Assembly: GCA_037951165.1 (NCBI GenBank)
Contig: JBBDHG010000009.1
Location: 14,782,501 to 14,846,500, forward strand
Source of the DNA: Lophius americanus
Taxonomy: Eukaryota > Chordata > Actinopteri > Lophiiformes > Lophiidae
DNA length: 64,000 bases
Direction: 5' to 3'
Part shown: positions 43,306 to 56,912 of the stretch, piece after piece
How the letters are laid out: the number at the start of each line of letters is the position of its first letter
Position numbering within the stretch: position 1 is the first letter of the stretch
Program-made: the position numbers and the translations under genes
Notes under the pieces: model-generated
What the model saw: only the letters and a program-made list of their open reading frames with translations
Told to the model about the DNA's origin: nothing
Database searches by the model: none

Positions 43306-46300
43306 CTCCACCCCCCACTCACATGTGTCCGCTACAAGCCAAGCAGCCATCAACTCACAGGCACAACCTCCCAGGCCTTCTGCTTTAGCTTTGAGAATCT
43401 TGCTGATTCCGCACACCAAAGACACCTTCTCTCGGATCCAGATCCTGCCCCCTAAAACCTGCATGGCTCCAGGCTCTGACCCTGGCCACTACTTCGCCAT
43501 CTGCTCCGTGTCCAATGTCCGAGCTGCTCGTGGTTTCTGGCACCGATCCCTTCCTCCTGCCCCGTCCAGATACCTCATCTGGCTTCATACAACAGATTGC
43601 CCTGATCTGTAGTGTGTCGTGGCTTTTCCTGCAAATACCTGTGCAATTGTAACGTCTACTATGCAGATCAAGGGCTGCAGATCACCAGTGTTCACTTTTG
43701 ACAGCCACCCTGCACTCTGTCTGTACATGTCTGGCAGCTAGCACCCTCCACCTTTGACTCTGCAGTCAGGTGCAGCTCGCTGCATGGCCCTTCTTTTTCT
43801 CCCATGAGCATCAGCAGATCCAACATTCTGACAGAACTACTTAATACTTTCTTGTTACAAAAGTGATTGTGATGACGTTGCTACCAAATATGACAGACAG
43901 CGTTCCTGCAAAGCAACCGTATATTTCCCTTGAAGCATGCTAATTGATATTTGCGGCCATTTAGTGAATCGCAAAGATAAAAATAAATGAACAACAGCAG
44001 TCATGGTGGAGAATGTTATCATGTACATTGGAATAAGAATTCTTAAAATGAAATCGTGTTAAGTGCATGGTGATATTGTTTTGTACCTTCTGATCAGCCA
44101 AGTCCCCCCGTTTTGCTGCCTGGTTCAAATGCGTCTGTGGACATGTGATAACATTTGTCTTTGCTTCTGCTGAGCTTGACCGTCTTGAGTTAAGGAAATG
44201 GGAACTTTTGTGCCTACAGTTGTGCTTAACACAATTTAGTCACCAACATCACGTGTGCCTGTTTGTGCTGCACGTGCTTTTTCAAGTGCAAGAAATATTC
44301 TCTCTCGTCGCCCTGTTGTCTGATCTACCGTAAACTCTCTGAACTCTCCTGTAAGGATTTGCTTTGGATGTGAGTCATACCATAATACCTTCTCCCATCT
44401 CAGCTAACGGCTCCGAGACTCTCCGGTGGTATACGTTGTAATGCGACCCCCATCAAGTACACGCTAGCATGCTGCTGCCACAAATCGGCTCTTCTGTTTT
44501 TACACTCGCAGCCTGTTTTTCATTTTCTGTTGGACATCCACAAGCGTAGTTGATCGTTGGATTATTTAGACATACCTGTGGCTTGGATGTTCAGTTTGCA
44601 AAGAACAACCAGCCACTGTTTCTTCGGCTCTAGTCTATTTCTAAGCACACAGAGTGAGTTTTGGCTTCTGCCCGAAACTTATTGACATGAAACAGAGAAA
44701 CTGGTTAAATGCAGAGTCGTGACATTGCTTTTTGAAGTGGGCAGTTCTGATTTCATGGTTTAGAGAACTCAGGAAAACAGGCAGCATGAGTGACACATCA
44801 AACTCTGAGATGGAATCATTGTCATATCTTCTTTTTTTTTTTAAATTCATGTCATGATGGAGAGCTGTGAAAGTAAAACTGATTCTTATTTTGTGGGTGA
44901 TGAGAACCTCACCTCCGGCCCAAGTGCAGGTCGTTCAGATCATACAAAATGGTAAATAAGAGTTAACCACATTATGCACAGTAAACAAGATAAAGAATAT
45001 GGCAACTCTGAATGCAAAGCACAACACTGAAAAATGTATTTTTTGTTTTGTTTTAAAAGCTGTCTACATTCTTTTAATTTGTGTAATATTTATTTTGCCG
45101 TTCTTTATGTTAGGATTTATGTAATGTTTTATATTTTTTATTATGTGTTTACCTGTTTCCACCCTCAGATAGATAAAGTATCGTCCACATTTCTCAGGTG
45201 TCCTCTGAATGTTTACAGATGATCAACTATATATCATTTTTTCTAAGATGCAATCAAAGGTATCCTGCCTTTTAGGGGATAAATATCTATATTTTTGCAC
45301 AGCTGTGCATTTGCATGATTACAATGCACACTCACGGTTAGAGGCATGATGGATTTCTTTTCATAATCACTGTAGGAATATTATAGAGTAGATAGAAATC
45401 ATGCAAAACAATCAAGCAGCACATCATGGCGTTATATGATGCAGAATGTTGGTTCAGAAGTCGTAATGCTTTCAGGTCATAACATCCAGTCCAAGTATTG
45501 TAGCCGTTTTGTTTCAAGAGAGAGATCTTTTTTTTTTGCATTTTGTTCCAGCACTTTGGGAACTAGTCCAGGTTTTGAGAATATCTTCCTTGCTGTGTGA
45601 GCATTGGAAATCTATGCATGTTTTTATCCTCGTGATACATTGATTCTGAACAGATCTAAATGTTCTGGTACGTTTGTGCTGCAGTTTGCATGATCCAACC
45701 ACCGCTTTGAGGAGAGCTGAACTCTGTAAAATTGTAAACAGTGTTTTAAACATGTCACAATCCTTTTTCAGTGTTGATCATTTTTGGAAGTACGGACAAA
45801 CCTTATGTTTCGTGATGTTGGAGGATTTTATGCTGCTGGAGTATTTTCTGAATAATATCTAACTAGACTCTAGAATGAGATATAAAATCTGTCCTGGATA
45901 GACTGATCAAATGAGAGAAAACTGAACTAGGATTTAGAATAATGTTTACCACCCAGCAGCTGAGATCCTTAAGCTAATGAGATAGGGGTAATTTTATGAA
46001 TGAAAAACTACACGACCTTGGATGTTTGACTGCCCAACTACAAATCATTTCCGGATTTAATCTTTTTCCTGCTATCTCCTATACTCCCTAAAGGCATCAT
46101 TACACCCTCTCACTGGTTTAAATGCTGCACAGAGGTGGAGAGGGGTTTCTCATGCCTTCCACTGTTGGCAACAGCACAATATATTACATATTACGTAACG
46201 AGTAATAATGGCATGACCCTGCAAATCTCTGAAAACATGGCAGTCCAGAGGCGGATTCATCCTTCTGTCCTACGCCAAGCCTCCTCTGCTAGGATTGTTC

Positions 46301-46980
46301 CTAAGAGAGTGATATGGAAGCTAAGTGATGTGAGTTCATAGATTCACCCGTACTGTAGGAGTGTTTCAATGTTGACATGAACTGTATCAATAACATTGTT
46401 TACTTGTTCCTGTTTACTTGTAAAAACATGTCGAAATGTACAAAAAATATTGTAACATAAAATGATTTGGATATTACTCTTTTTCTGTAATACATCATGG
46501 GTTGTATCTTTTAAATCAAATCTGCTCTCTTTGTTTTTGTTACATTTTTTCATACAAAAGAAGACGGCATTCATTGAGCACAAACCGCATACACCGTATT
46601 ATACATGATATTTTTTATGCAAAGGTCACCCAGGCATAACTTGCATAAAAGATTTCTGATTCTGTTTCTGATTCACGATATCACTCCTGAACCATGAAAC
46701 CCCTCCCTTTGACTTTGGAATCACATTGGAATAATCATCATTTAGATAGTTATTCACTGATCACATCTTTCTTCAGGAGGTAGCTACAAAATTATATTAT
46801 TTCCATCCAGTAGTTTATGTGTGTATGAGAAAAACAATTTAGAAAAAATCTTTTAAAACCTATCTTGCAATATTTTTTTTTTCACGTAAAAGATTCTTGA
46901 CTGCACTTTGTAAAGAAGTATCGTAAAGAACAAACATTCATTTCTATTATAACTAAAAAATTTGAAAAAAACAAGAAAAA
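43306..46980 (+). other. ano3 downstream region, probable 3' UTR in its first part; no other gene seen
   Basis: This is repeat-poor DNA after the ano3 stop. The canonical AATAAA at 43982-43987 could end a short 3' UTR of about 700 nt, but a longer one cannot be excluded. Short open frames here lack homology I recognise and have no codon pattern or splice context suggesting a gene. Confidence 0.45.
43982..43987 (+). terminator. candidate ano3 poly(A) signal AATAAA
   Basis: First AATAAA after the ano3 stop codon, about 680 nt downstream. It is the only canonical hexamer I noticed before the LINE fragment at about 47 kb. Confidence 0.4.
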
Positions 46981-46984
46981 AACT

Positions 46985-47750
46985 AGAAAAATGAAGCTCC
47001 CCGGGGGAAAGGTTACCGGTAGTCCTGGACTCTACAAGAGCAGAATGGGATTCAGAGCCTTCAGTTATCAGAAGCCTCTTCTTTGGAACCTTCTCCCAGC
47101 CTTGTGTTGGGTGGCAGAAACCCTCTTTACATTCAAGAGCAGGATTGAAACTTTCCTTTTTGATCAATTAAGACTTGCTCATAGCTATGCTGCAATAGCT
47201 TTAGGCAGCTATTGGATTTCCCGTGATGGACTAAACTTCTGTGTCCCTCTCGTTTTCTCCCTTCACTAAACCTCAATCACCCATTAATGCATCTTACCAA
47301 CTTGACATCCTCCCTTGTAAAAATGATTAAATAAATAAATAAATATAATATTAATAATGACAATGACAATGGTAGTATTATTCCAGAAGTTATTATAATT
47401 ACCACTGAATACAATCATCCTATTATTATTGCGGCTGTACATGTCTGTCACAGCGCTACCTCTCCTTTTTTCTCTACTGCTCCTTTTTTTCTCTCTCTCT
47501 TTCTCTCCTTCTCAACCGAGCCGTACGAGGCAGCAGTCTACTCACTTTGAGTCGGGATCTGCTTGAGGTTTCTGCTAGTTGAAAGGCAGATTTTTCTCGC
47601 CTTTTCCACCAAGTGCTTGCTCGTATGCGTATCGTTGGGTGTCTGTAGAATAAAGGGTAAAGCCTGGACTTTTTTTATATCCAGAGCCATTCAAGAATAA
47701 AATAAACTCTTTCTCTGACTTTGCCTTGTATTGCCAAAAAAAAATAAGTT
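46985..47750 (+). mobile_element. L2-type LINE 3' half (degenerate)
   Basis: The frame at 46991-47269 encodes GFRAFSYQKPLLWNLLPALC, then TFKSRIETFLFDQ, the C-terminal signature of L2-like reverse transcriptases (WNxLP ... TFKSRLKTFLF). It is followed by the usual 3' end, GAGGTTTCTGCTAGTT and CCAAGTGCTTGCTC, ending in AATAAAATAAA. A nearby (AAAT)n stretch is at 47326-47345. Confidence 0.78.
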
Positions 47751-47839
47751 GTTCATGAGTTGTGGTCTTAAACGGTTAAAAGCATCTCCTAATGTCGAAG
47801 AAAGGAGAAAAAAAACAATCTGACACCTCCCCTTTAACT

Positions 47840-47998
47840 GGACCGACTCCAAAATGTATTGGCCATTTTTATTTAGCCAACACTTGCACTAATATTCCTC
47901 AAAATCAATCAAGTAGTGTTTGCGGAATCCTTCTCACAGGCAAACAGACAGACAGTCAAAGGTTGGCATAGACAAACTCCTTGGCAGAGGTTACAGCA
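47840..47998 (-). repeat. dispersed fish repeat family C, inverted copy
   Basis: AAACAGACAGACAGTCAAAG, then CTCCTTGGCAGAGGTTA, the reverse complement of the ACCTCCGCCAAGG...GTCTGTTTG start seen at 35.56 kb. Confidence 0.55.
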
Positions 47999-47999
47999 G

Positions 48000-50900
48000 A
48001 TAAATAGCCTCAGATATCATCTTCACGACTACCCAAATTAAATAAATCTCCTCATGGAACAAACCCAGCTGAGTGAGACTGTTTCCTTTTTTATCCCCCC
48101 ACCATTAGGAGAAACCACAAATCTTCCAGCCGTTTATATAACATATTCTTAAAAGGTTATGTTTCTGTTGCCGACATACTATGGGAGAATTGCAGCATTT
48201 TCCCACCCCATAATGATGTTATGCCTGCCACTGCTGCTCAGCCCTCACTTCTAAGTGCTTTTCCACTCCTGTCATGTTTGTTAAAACTCCATGTCATTTT
48301 TTATGGCCAAATCAAAAACACTTCAGAAGAGAAACGCAAACGCTTGGTTTACTTTGAAGTCTGTAGACAGACGTTTAATGCTTTTATTTCTGGTGGTACG
48401 TCTTGTTGTTGGATACCCACAAGATATTTCCTTTCACCTCTCTGACCAAAAGACGTCACATTAGGGCATTAAAAAGTGGTTTAAGAATGGCATTTATGCA
48501 TTTCTAGGTTGTAAAGTTCCTTTGCCATATAACTGGCGTCAGGAATTGTGTTGGAAAGCATAAAAGGGGATGCTGATGAAGTATTTATGCAGACAAGGTA
48601 TCCACAGAGAGGATGGATTTGATCGGAAGGAATTACGAAAATGAGTACACTGAATGGAAGGAAATCTGCAACATTGCAGAAAGGTGTCACCTACTTCCTA
48701 GTGTGGAGGGGAAGGTCAGCAAACTCTTTCCCTATGCAAAATTAGCAATGCCGTATAAAACAGTTTCATTGCTAGTAAAAGCCTTTACTTCCACTAAATT
48801 ACATAAGCATTAAAAGCCAAATGAACACAATCTCAAATGTACCGGTTCTGTTGATGTAGCTTCTCAGTTTATCCCATGCATCTGTTTTCAAAGTCAGAAG
48901 CCAAGAAGTTATTTTCTAGTTCACCCTTTAAGAATGTCCCTTACTTTATAAACTGCATATAACCAACCAGGATAGACAGAGAAACATAAAGAAGATTTTT
49001 TATTATAACAGATTAGTCTATCAGACTTGGGCGCTCAGACTAGTAAAGTAGAAGGCGATCAAAAGGAATCTATCCTGTGCTGCAGCAGGTTTACAACCCA
49101 TTTATGTTGCTGGGACTGATGGATGAGGAGGCTGCTGGATCTGCAAGGACTGACCAGAGACGGGGAAGTGGAAGCACCATGAACCAGCATGAGCCAGCAG
49201 CAGCTAATGAACACAACTGATATTGATTGATACCCCAGACCATCAAGGGGGTAACTGAGACCGAGCATTTGTGAATGGTGAGAATGATATTGGTATTAGA
49301 GGTGACAGGGGCAAGGGGATAATCTCCATGTCTGAACCTTCAGCAGAGCTTCATTAGTCCCGAGTAAATGGGCTCAATTCCTTACCACACAGTTCTTGGA
49401 TCCATTCCACCTGACTTTCTGTGTTGAATTTGCAAGTTTTCCCAGGGACTGCATGTGTTTCAGTGAAACCTCATTGTCACATTGAGATCTAATGTGCCTT
49501 TCCTATAAAAATTTAGTAAGCTATACATTCACAGTTAGATGTTAGCAGTCCTGGTCATTGCTGACGTGTTGCTGCTTTGCTTCTCCTGCAGAAAAGTGTA
49601 ATGTGGTGCCAGTAGTCAAAGAATCCACAGGGGATCTTCAATAATTTAGTACAGACGTACTGTTGATAATAGGAAAAAAGGCTCTATTGAAAAGGGGTGG
49701 AAAAGCAGCCTCTTTACAAAAAGGAAGAATGCTTTGGTTTAACACAATATTAATTCCACATCTCAGCCGCACGGAGCTGCGGTAGCTGGGTGCGTTCTAC
49801 AGGTCACCAAAATTAAAAGTGCGGTTTTTCCTACTCATAAACCTGAAGCAGCATTATTAACATTTTGAGTAGAGCAGTTTTCCAGAGCAGACTTCACCCC
49901 CCTCACAGTCTTGTTAATCGGTTAGGTTAACCACTCTCGCTTTCAGATATTTGTTTGCGGTCTCCACCAGCACATCCAGGAGACGGATTTATACAGAGCA
50001 GATTTACAGTGCAGGTCAGGGAGGTAATCATTGCTGCCACTGAGACTGTGCCCATAAATCCAACAGCTCGGAGCTGTAGATGGACAAAGATGACCAGTAG
50101 GTCACAAAGGAGTCACGACAGCGTCCATCCACAAATCATCAGACGGCTCAGACAGGTGCAAGAACATTACATTACATGACGGGCTGAGGTATTCACTGCT
50201 CCATAAGTTGTATTGAACGGGATCCCTTTACAGATGCAAACTATCTCCTTTGACAAACATACATGGCTAAATATGTCAAGTTAAAATACTTTGCCCCAAT
50301 TTCATTTGAGTAGTTTATTATAATCCCTATTAGTCTAACTAAGGCTGGTATTCGTTTGGTTCATGTTTCTAACAGAAAGGAAATAATGACTGGAGATGTT
50401 CCGACATTCCACAGCATGACCTGTAGCTTGAAAATTTGATTTGTCCAGTTCTTTGGTTTATACTTGCAAACGTAATGATATTCCCTTCAGTTAATGTGCA
50501 AAAATGATTTGACGTCACAGGATGTGCCTTAAATAACACATAATTTGACAAGACAGGAAGAGTGGAAAGAACCAAACTAAATTTGAAGAGTCCAAACACG
50601 GAACAAAGAGGATGGTAGGCAGATTCAATGTGCTTAATACATCATGTAGGTTATGGCTTTATCCATATGTATATGTCTAACAGATGATGAAAAATGCATT
50701 TCTATAAAAATGCGGACAATTTCTGCTTTGGTATGAACCAGACTGCAAGAGTGAACATATATTCATGGTCTCCAGGGGCCGAAACCGATTCTATCCTCCA
50801 CAACAGCAAGGGTATATCACAGAAAAACCCCAATCCCCTGCATTGCACAAGCCATTCCCTTGATTGAACTCCTTGAATTAAATGTGACACAGTAATAATC

Positions 50901-51050
50901 TCAGTCAATCTCAGTCGACTCAACCTTAATATTTCTATGAAGCCATCAATTTGCTCTGAGATAAGATCCCATAATGACTCAATAATTAATAAAAATACAG
51001 TATATGTGGTTAGGAAGTAATGGTGACCCCCTTATTGGATGAAATATTAA
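48000..51050. other. intergenic region, nothing recognised
   Basis: About 3 kb of mostly single-copy-looking DNA between a family C repeat and a family A repeat. No open frame longer than about 75 codons and no splice-supported exon. Confidence 0.5.
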
Positions 51051-51059
51051 CCCATAAAC

Positions 51060-51312
51060 TTGATTATGACATATAGTTAGATGTCCTTCTGACGGTTCAT
51101 CCGAGGCAAATTTGGGCTATATTGGAACAGCGGTTAAAAAGTTATGTCAGAATAACGTTTTTTTTTGCAAAAAAGAGGGTAAAATATAATCTATAAAAGT
51201 AAAATATGAACTATTAGAGTAAAATATGATATAAACAAGATACTGTAGATCTCCTTGAGTTGATTCATATGCAACAAGCTGGACTAAATCAGACAAACAG
51301 TTGAGAGATAAG
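51060..51312 (-). repeat. dispersed repeat family A, copy 3 (inverted)
   Basis: The reverse complement matches copy 1 at the TGAACTATTA, AGTAAAATATGATATA and ACAGTTGAGA blocks in the same order. It ends just before a perfect hairpin at 51333. Confidence 0.55.
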
Positions 51313-51332
51313 ATTGGAGATTAAGCTCCCCA

Positions 51333-51376
51333 AGATTTTGGGAAAGGCTCCCCGATTTAAGCCTTTCCCAAAATCT
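51333..51376. repeat. perfect hairpin: 17-bp arms, 10-base loop
   Basis: Arm AGATTTTGGGAAAGGCT (51333-51349) and its exact reverse complement (51360-51376). The flanks do not extend the stem. Confidence 0.9.
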
Positions 51377-54300
51377 CTCCAGTTCTTCCTCACGCTAAGG
51401 TCTCAATAGGGTATATATATTTGAAAATGATCCATGAAATAGTTTTTGAGATACACACTTCGTAACACAAAGGATCCACAGCGAAACGGAAAAGGCAATG
51501 ACGATTCCATAATATCCCAGACTTTTAGGGATAGAATTATTTCGGTGATGTTCTGACTGTGAGTAAAATTTTTAATATCCAAGTACCTGCAAATCTATTG
51601 ACTAATCCATCAGCCTCATCATGTTAAGCAACAAATAGAGACTGTTAGTAACTGAAATGGTGGACAGAAGCATGATACCTGCTTGATATCAATATGTTAG
51701 CATTATTGCATGTCAGCATGGTGATGTTGGCATTCATGTTGACCTCCTCGGATGCTCACCTCTAAGACTTATGCTGAAAACGTTTTCCGTACAAAAACAT
51801 ATCACATGCAGGAGGTTTGAATGTAAGCGCTACAGGGTGGCAAAACTTAATTAAATTGTCCAAAAAGAGTTTATGGGTGTCTCTCACATTCATTTTACTG
51901 GCATTTAGAGTCAAAAGCTGTTCCTTCCAGACTTCCTTATATGACATTGTCATCACGCCAAAATAAGAAGCCTTGCATTCATAATATAGAAAGATCCAGT
52001 GTTTTCGCATTAGACTATACAGAGCCGTTTATACTTAAAGATACAATAGCATGGCTGTCATTTCCCATTATTTCATGTGGGGGTGGCTCTAGCTCTATGG
52101 ATAGCAGTCGTCCCCCAATCGGAAGATTGAACGTTAAACAAAACAAATAAGCATTGATGCAAGATATGCTTAATTTGTACACACCACCATCATTTACATA
52201 TTTGGCACAGTGTTATGTAACATCGCTTCTCATAAGGAATGTGTAGGATCCAAAGTATTCCTCATATCTAATCGTCTCATACGAAAATGACATCCTTCAG
52301 GTTTGTGTTTATGCTCTCGAGCAAAGTCCAACAGAATTGTGTTGAGTTTTGTGTGAACAAGCAAGCATTTATGCTCGTTAGTCCAGCTGAAGGCAGTGAC
52401 GGGGGAATAAATATTACAAGCTACATAGAAACAGGAAGATTAAGGGCACACTGGCGGGGTGCTTTAGAAAAATATCCTCAGTTTGAATACTAATTCTGTT
52501 GAAGTGCATAGAAAACAACAAACAGTCCTAAAACCTGGAAACGTGGTGAGACACACAACATAAGATCTGATAGGTAGAGTAAAGAGGCTGTTTGGTAGAA
52601 CTGAGTTGGTAAAGCATCGATTTTTAAATGCAGGTCACAATGGGCTTTACTACATCAAGAACAGTAGAGAAAAATATTACATTATTTATAACCCAGGAAT
52701 TCTAAATACCAAACAAAGACTATCTACAAACCAAAAGTCAAAAATATCCAACACAGTGCAGACCTTCCTCTCCACACAAAGCACACAGTAACCAGCTACC
52801 AGAAATCTCAATCCTTACAATCGTACAAAAGCCGACCTATAGAAATGGGTTTTTAACAAGGCTGGCGGATCAAATGGGAGGAGGGAATAGTTCCAGAGTC
52901 TGTTTGCTGGTACTGGAGCAGAGCAGATTCCTTTTGTTTTCCCAGGTGGTTCAGCCAGGACCCTCTGGATGGAGGCCAGTCAGTGATGTGAGGGGTCAGT
53001 AGCTCCAAGGTGTTGACAGAAGCTAAACAACGAAGTGCCCCTCTAGTGATTAAAAGAATCTCAGGCAGCCACCGAGTTAGTCTGGGAGGGAATGTTATGT
53101 GAGATGTGAGATGACTGTCCAGTCCTAACTATGAGTCTAGTTGCTGCATTTTAGACAGTCTGAGGTTGTGCTTGGGTGATTTGAGTAAGGCAAGTAAAAA
53201 CGCTGCTACTGTAGAGTAAAAGTAGTTTTTAGGTAGAATTCTGAATAATGTAGCATAGTCTGTTAGTTTAGCAGTAGACATAAGATGCAGTCAGATAGAT
53301 CACAAAGTGATGAACAACGGAAAGAAGGTCCTAAAACACCCCCACCCTTGGAGCAGATCAGAATACAGATAACAGGATGAAAAGGGCCATAAATTTGGAG
53401 TGCATGAAGGGCGCTACATTCCATGGGCAAACGTCCTTGCTGGAGTCCGGGGGAGTGAAGCAGAGGTGCCAGGCAGGGACAGGCCTGTTGAAGATCCAGA
53501 AGGGGGCCGGCTCACTGAGGACAAAGAATAAAACTGTATGGACAACGGAGATCATGGTCACTTGGTAGAAAATCGTCAGGCTGCTAACCTAATCCAAAGG
53601 TCAGTCGGGTTGGAAACTAGGTGATGTCACGCCTCTGTGTTCCTTTCTCCCTCTGTGTCTGTCTTGTGATTGGTGATCATGCTCACCTGTGTTTCCCCTC
53701 CAGCGGTGTCTCATTGTCTCCTTTTGTCTGTGTATAAAGTCTGTCCTTACCTTCCCTTCTGTGCCGAGGTGTGGATCTTAACAAACTAAGTTAAAAATAG
53801 ATCATGCTAAAGACAAAACACCACTAAGCAATGTGGTTTATACAGGAGTAAACAAAACAACCACCACAGCCAAACCCCCCGAGAGCCAGCTCATCAGAAA
53901 AAGGAGTCACGTGATGCTAACATCTCGCATAATGAACAAGCACATAATAAAGACAACTTTGTCCCTGATGATCCACATTATTGATGCATGGGCATAGATA
54001 AAACCATAAAGAAAATCAAGAAGGTATTTGATCTTTGCTACTTCCCCCTTCTGATTATTTCATTGAGACTGTGCTCATAAATCCTGCAGCAATCACGCGT
54101 CAAGGATGACCAGCGATGGACAAAAGAATCACAGCCACAAATCCTCATCAGTGTCCTGCATCCAGCAAACCTCCCACAAATGAAAGAAACATGATTGAAG
54201 CGGTTTATCACACTTAAACTGCGGCTCAGACAGATTTGCATGATTTTTATGTATTAGTATGCAAAGATAAACGGTGGCACAAACAAAATTTCAGTGCAAG

Positions 54301-54840
54301 TTTACGAATCTCATTCTCACCAATTAATTTGGACTTACAACTGCTGCTAACATTTCGGCTAATGTTTTCCTCAGAGAATGAGAAAGAAGTTGGAGATCAG
54401 GTAATTGATAAACAGGAAGTGCTTTGCAGTCTCATGGAGCTGTATCCTGAAGTCTGGCAGAAATTAGAGACAAGTATGTTTCAATTACTTGAAGTCTGTT
54501 CAGAGAAAATATTTGAAGGTAAAGTCATCATTCAGTCCAGCAGGCTTCATTGTTTTGAGCGTGAAGATCCAGTAAATCTCTCTGAGTGAGCAGTTTGGGT
54601 AGGTTACCCTAATTGTTCAAGTTCACACCTATTGCCTGTACTGCTTAGCACCTGACCCCAACATCCATTGGTCCATCTGGTGCGCCAATTGTGGCTCCAT
54701 TAAGCTTGTTTGGGCAGTGCCCAGCCAAGACCCATGGAAAAAGGCCCAGACACCAGACACCCATGGACAAGCTCCCCTCCCAGGTCTGTCTCCAGTGCAC
54801 CCTTCTGTCTGTAATAAACCCAGATATGTTATTCATTCAT
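51377..54840. other. intergenic region, no gene; scattered unidentified repeats
   Basis: 52540-53330 has the texture of an old interspersed repeat. 53625-53770 has CT-rich blocks and a TATAAAG at about 53735 that resemble an LTR promoter fragment, but no partner LTR or coding part was seen. No open frame here has recognisable homology. Confidence 0.4.
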
Positions 54841-54842
54841 TC

Positions 54843-55225
54843 ATTATCTACTGCTTATCCTCTTCAGGGTAACAGGGGGCGGAGCCTATCCCAGCTAACA
54901 TCATGCGGGAGGCAGTGTACACCCTGGACAAGTTGCAAGTTCATCGCAGGGTAGACACACACAACCACACACTTACAGTCACACTTACCCCTATGGGCAA
55001 TTTTGTGTCACCAATTCACATGTTTTTGGACTGTGGGAAGAAGCCAGAGTTCCCAGAGAGAACCCACACAGACACAGGGAGAACATGCAAACTCTGCACA
55101 GAAAGGCCGGCAGATGTGAATTCAAACGCTGTAACTTCTTGCTGTGAGGCAACAGTGCCAACGACTGCGCCACCGTGCCGCCTATTACATTATATTATAC
55201 TATATGATATTATATTATATTATAT
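54843..55225 (+). repeat. dispersed fish repeat family B, most complete copy
   Basis: Runs from CATTCATTATCTACTGCTTA, through GGCGGAGCCTATCCCAGCTA, TTTTTGGACTGTGGGAAGAA and GAACATGCAAACTCTGCAC, to GCGCCACCGTGCCGCC, then a TATAT-rich tail. It is a very abundant teleost interspersed repeat; class uncertain. Confidence 0.85.
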
Positions 55226-55549
55226 TACATAGAAGTAAGACAACTGAGACTCCTCGATCCGATCTTGTTCATAAAGAAAGATGAATAGAATACCCAGGTT
55301 TGAGCTCAGGAGGCAGATACCGAGCAGTTTGTTGATTGTTCTTAACAAATAGAGTGTCATCTCAACCAGCTGAAACCGATGTTGATTTGTCACCAACAGC
55401 GTTCCATTGAATAACACTATCAGGGGAATGATGGGCGCATCCACTCCCATTTGCTCTGTTGAATATGAATTTGTAAACTTCAGTGCATTTCTTTCCAGAG
55501 GGGCCATGTTTTTGCCTCCACCTCCAACCGGTTCGTGACCTGCTTTTAA

Positions 55550-55615
55550 ACAGTGTGTGGGTGTGGTTGTGTGTGTGTGAGTGTGTGCGTGTGTGTTTGT
55601 GTGAGTGTGGACTTA
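55550..55615. repeat. (GT)n microsatellite, imperfect
   Basis: GTGTGG and GTGTGTGC variants over about 60 bases. Confidence 0.85.
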
Positions 55616-55969
55616 AGTGCCATCATTCATTCATGTGGTAGTTGTAGGCAGAGCAGCGTAAATGACCGTATCAGTGATTATAGTAAAAAAAAATGACGAA
55701 GACACACGGTATCGTACCATAAAAATGGTGCGATACCGTTCAACACTTAATCAACTCAGTATGACACCAACCAGTTAAACTTCAGGGATATCAATCCTTC
55801 CATTTAGGAAGCCTAAGTGACTATGAATAAGTTTTAGTTATTTTGGTGCAAAAGCTAGACAACCCCCACAACAGGAATGGTTCTTCAGGTGGTGGCCATA
55901 ATTAATTGCTCTATTCTTATCTTTCCTGACTGACTCTTCTCTTGTTTTGTGTTCTGCTGTTGTCTTTGT

Positions 55970-56912
55970 AACTATTTGTGACATGAGGCAGTACCTGCAG
56001 CCCACTGACGCTGCACAGGTAGTCTATCTCTTCCACAATGGCTTATACCTGTGTGCAGTTGCAAGAAGGTTTTTTTGTGTCTTCCAACACAGTCTCAAGA
56101 GCATGGAGGAGATTCCAGGAGACGAGCCGTTACAAGTGAAGAGCTGGACAAGTCTACAGAAGGACAGCAACCCAGCAGCTAGACTGGTACCTGCTCCTCA
56201 GTGAGAGAAGGAACAGATAGTGCACTGACAGATCCCTACAAAATTACCTCCAGTGGGCTACTGATGTTATGTTTCTGACAAAACTGTCAGCTATAGACTG
56301 CAGTAGGGTCTGGAGAGACAGATCCTTGGATGGTCTTACAGACCTCCATGGGTTCGCCAACAGTCCTCTGACTGTTTTTAGGTACCAGGAGGAATCTCAG
56401 GCCTACTCTCAGACCTTACTCTGCTCCAGTGGACACTTGGTTCCTCCTGGTCGAGGACAATGCCCGGCCTGATGTAGTCAGAGTGTGTAGGCAGTTCCTG
56501 GAGGATGAAAGTATTGATGCCATTGACTGGTCCACATGTTCCCCGAACCTGAATCCACCTGAGAACCTCTGACACGTTCTGTATCGCTTCATCCAACGCC
56601 ACCACCACTGATAACAGACTGTCCAGGACCCTGATCCAGGTCACTGAGGATATCTTCTAGGACACCATCCTCCATCTCATCAGGAGCAGGCCCAGATGAT
56701 TTCAGGAGGTCCCTTTGGCATGTGGGGTCAAACACACTCCTGGGTCACATTATAAGTTAGATCAGTCCTAAATGGTTTAATCATTTTGATTTCCATCGAT
56801 CGTTCTTGCATAATTTATTTCTAAACAACCTACACAATGTATATCAATAAAGATTTTCAACTTGAATGTTTCTTTAATCGTTAAGTGGTCCCTTCATTTT
56901 TTTGAGCAGTAT
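55970..56912 (+). mobile_element. degenerate Tc1-like (Tcb type) transposon
   Basis: The plus strand starts MRQYLQPTDAAQVVYLF-like, the usual transposase N-terminus, and later shows GLTDLHGF, FLEDESIDAIDW-type and CSPNLNPPENL segments, the last being the SPDLNPIE motif. It ends with TTTTTTTGAGCAGTATA at about 56898-56912, matching a transposon terminus beside TA. It is broken by stops and lacks a clear left end. Confidence 0.78.

Noticed and set aside
53625..53770. LTR promoter of a Gypsy-like element
   Set aside because: Only a CT-rich block and TATAAAG are visible; no second LTR, primer-binding site or coding part was found.
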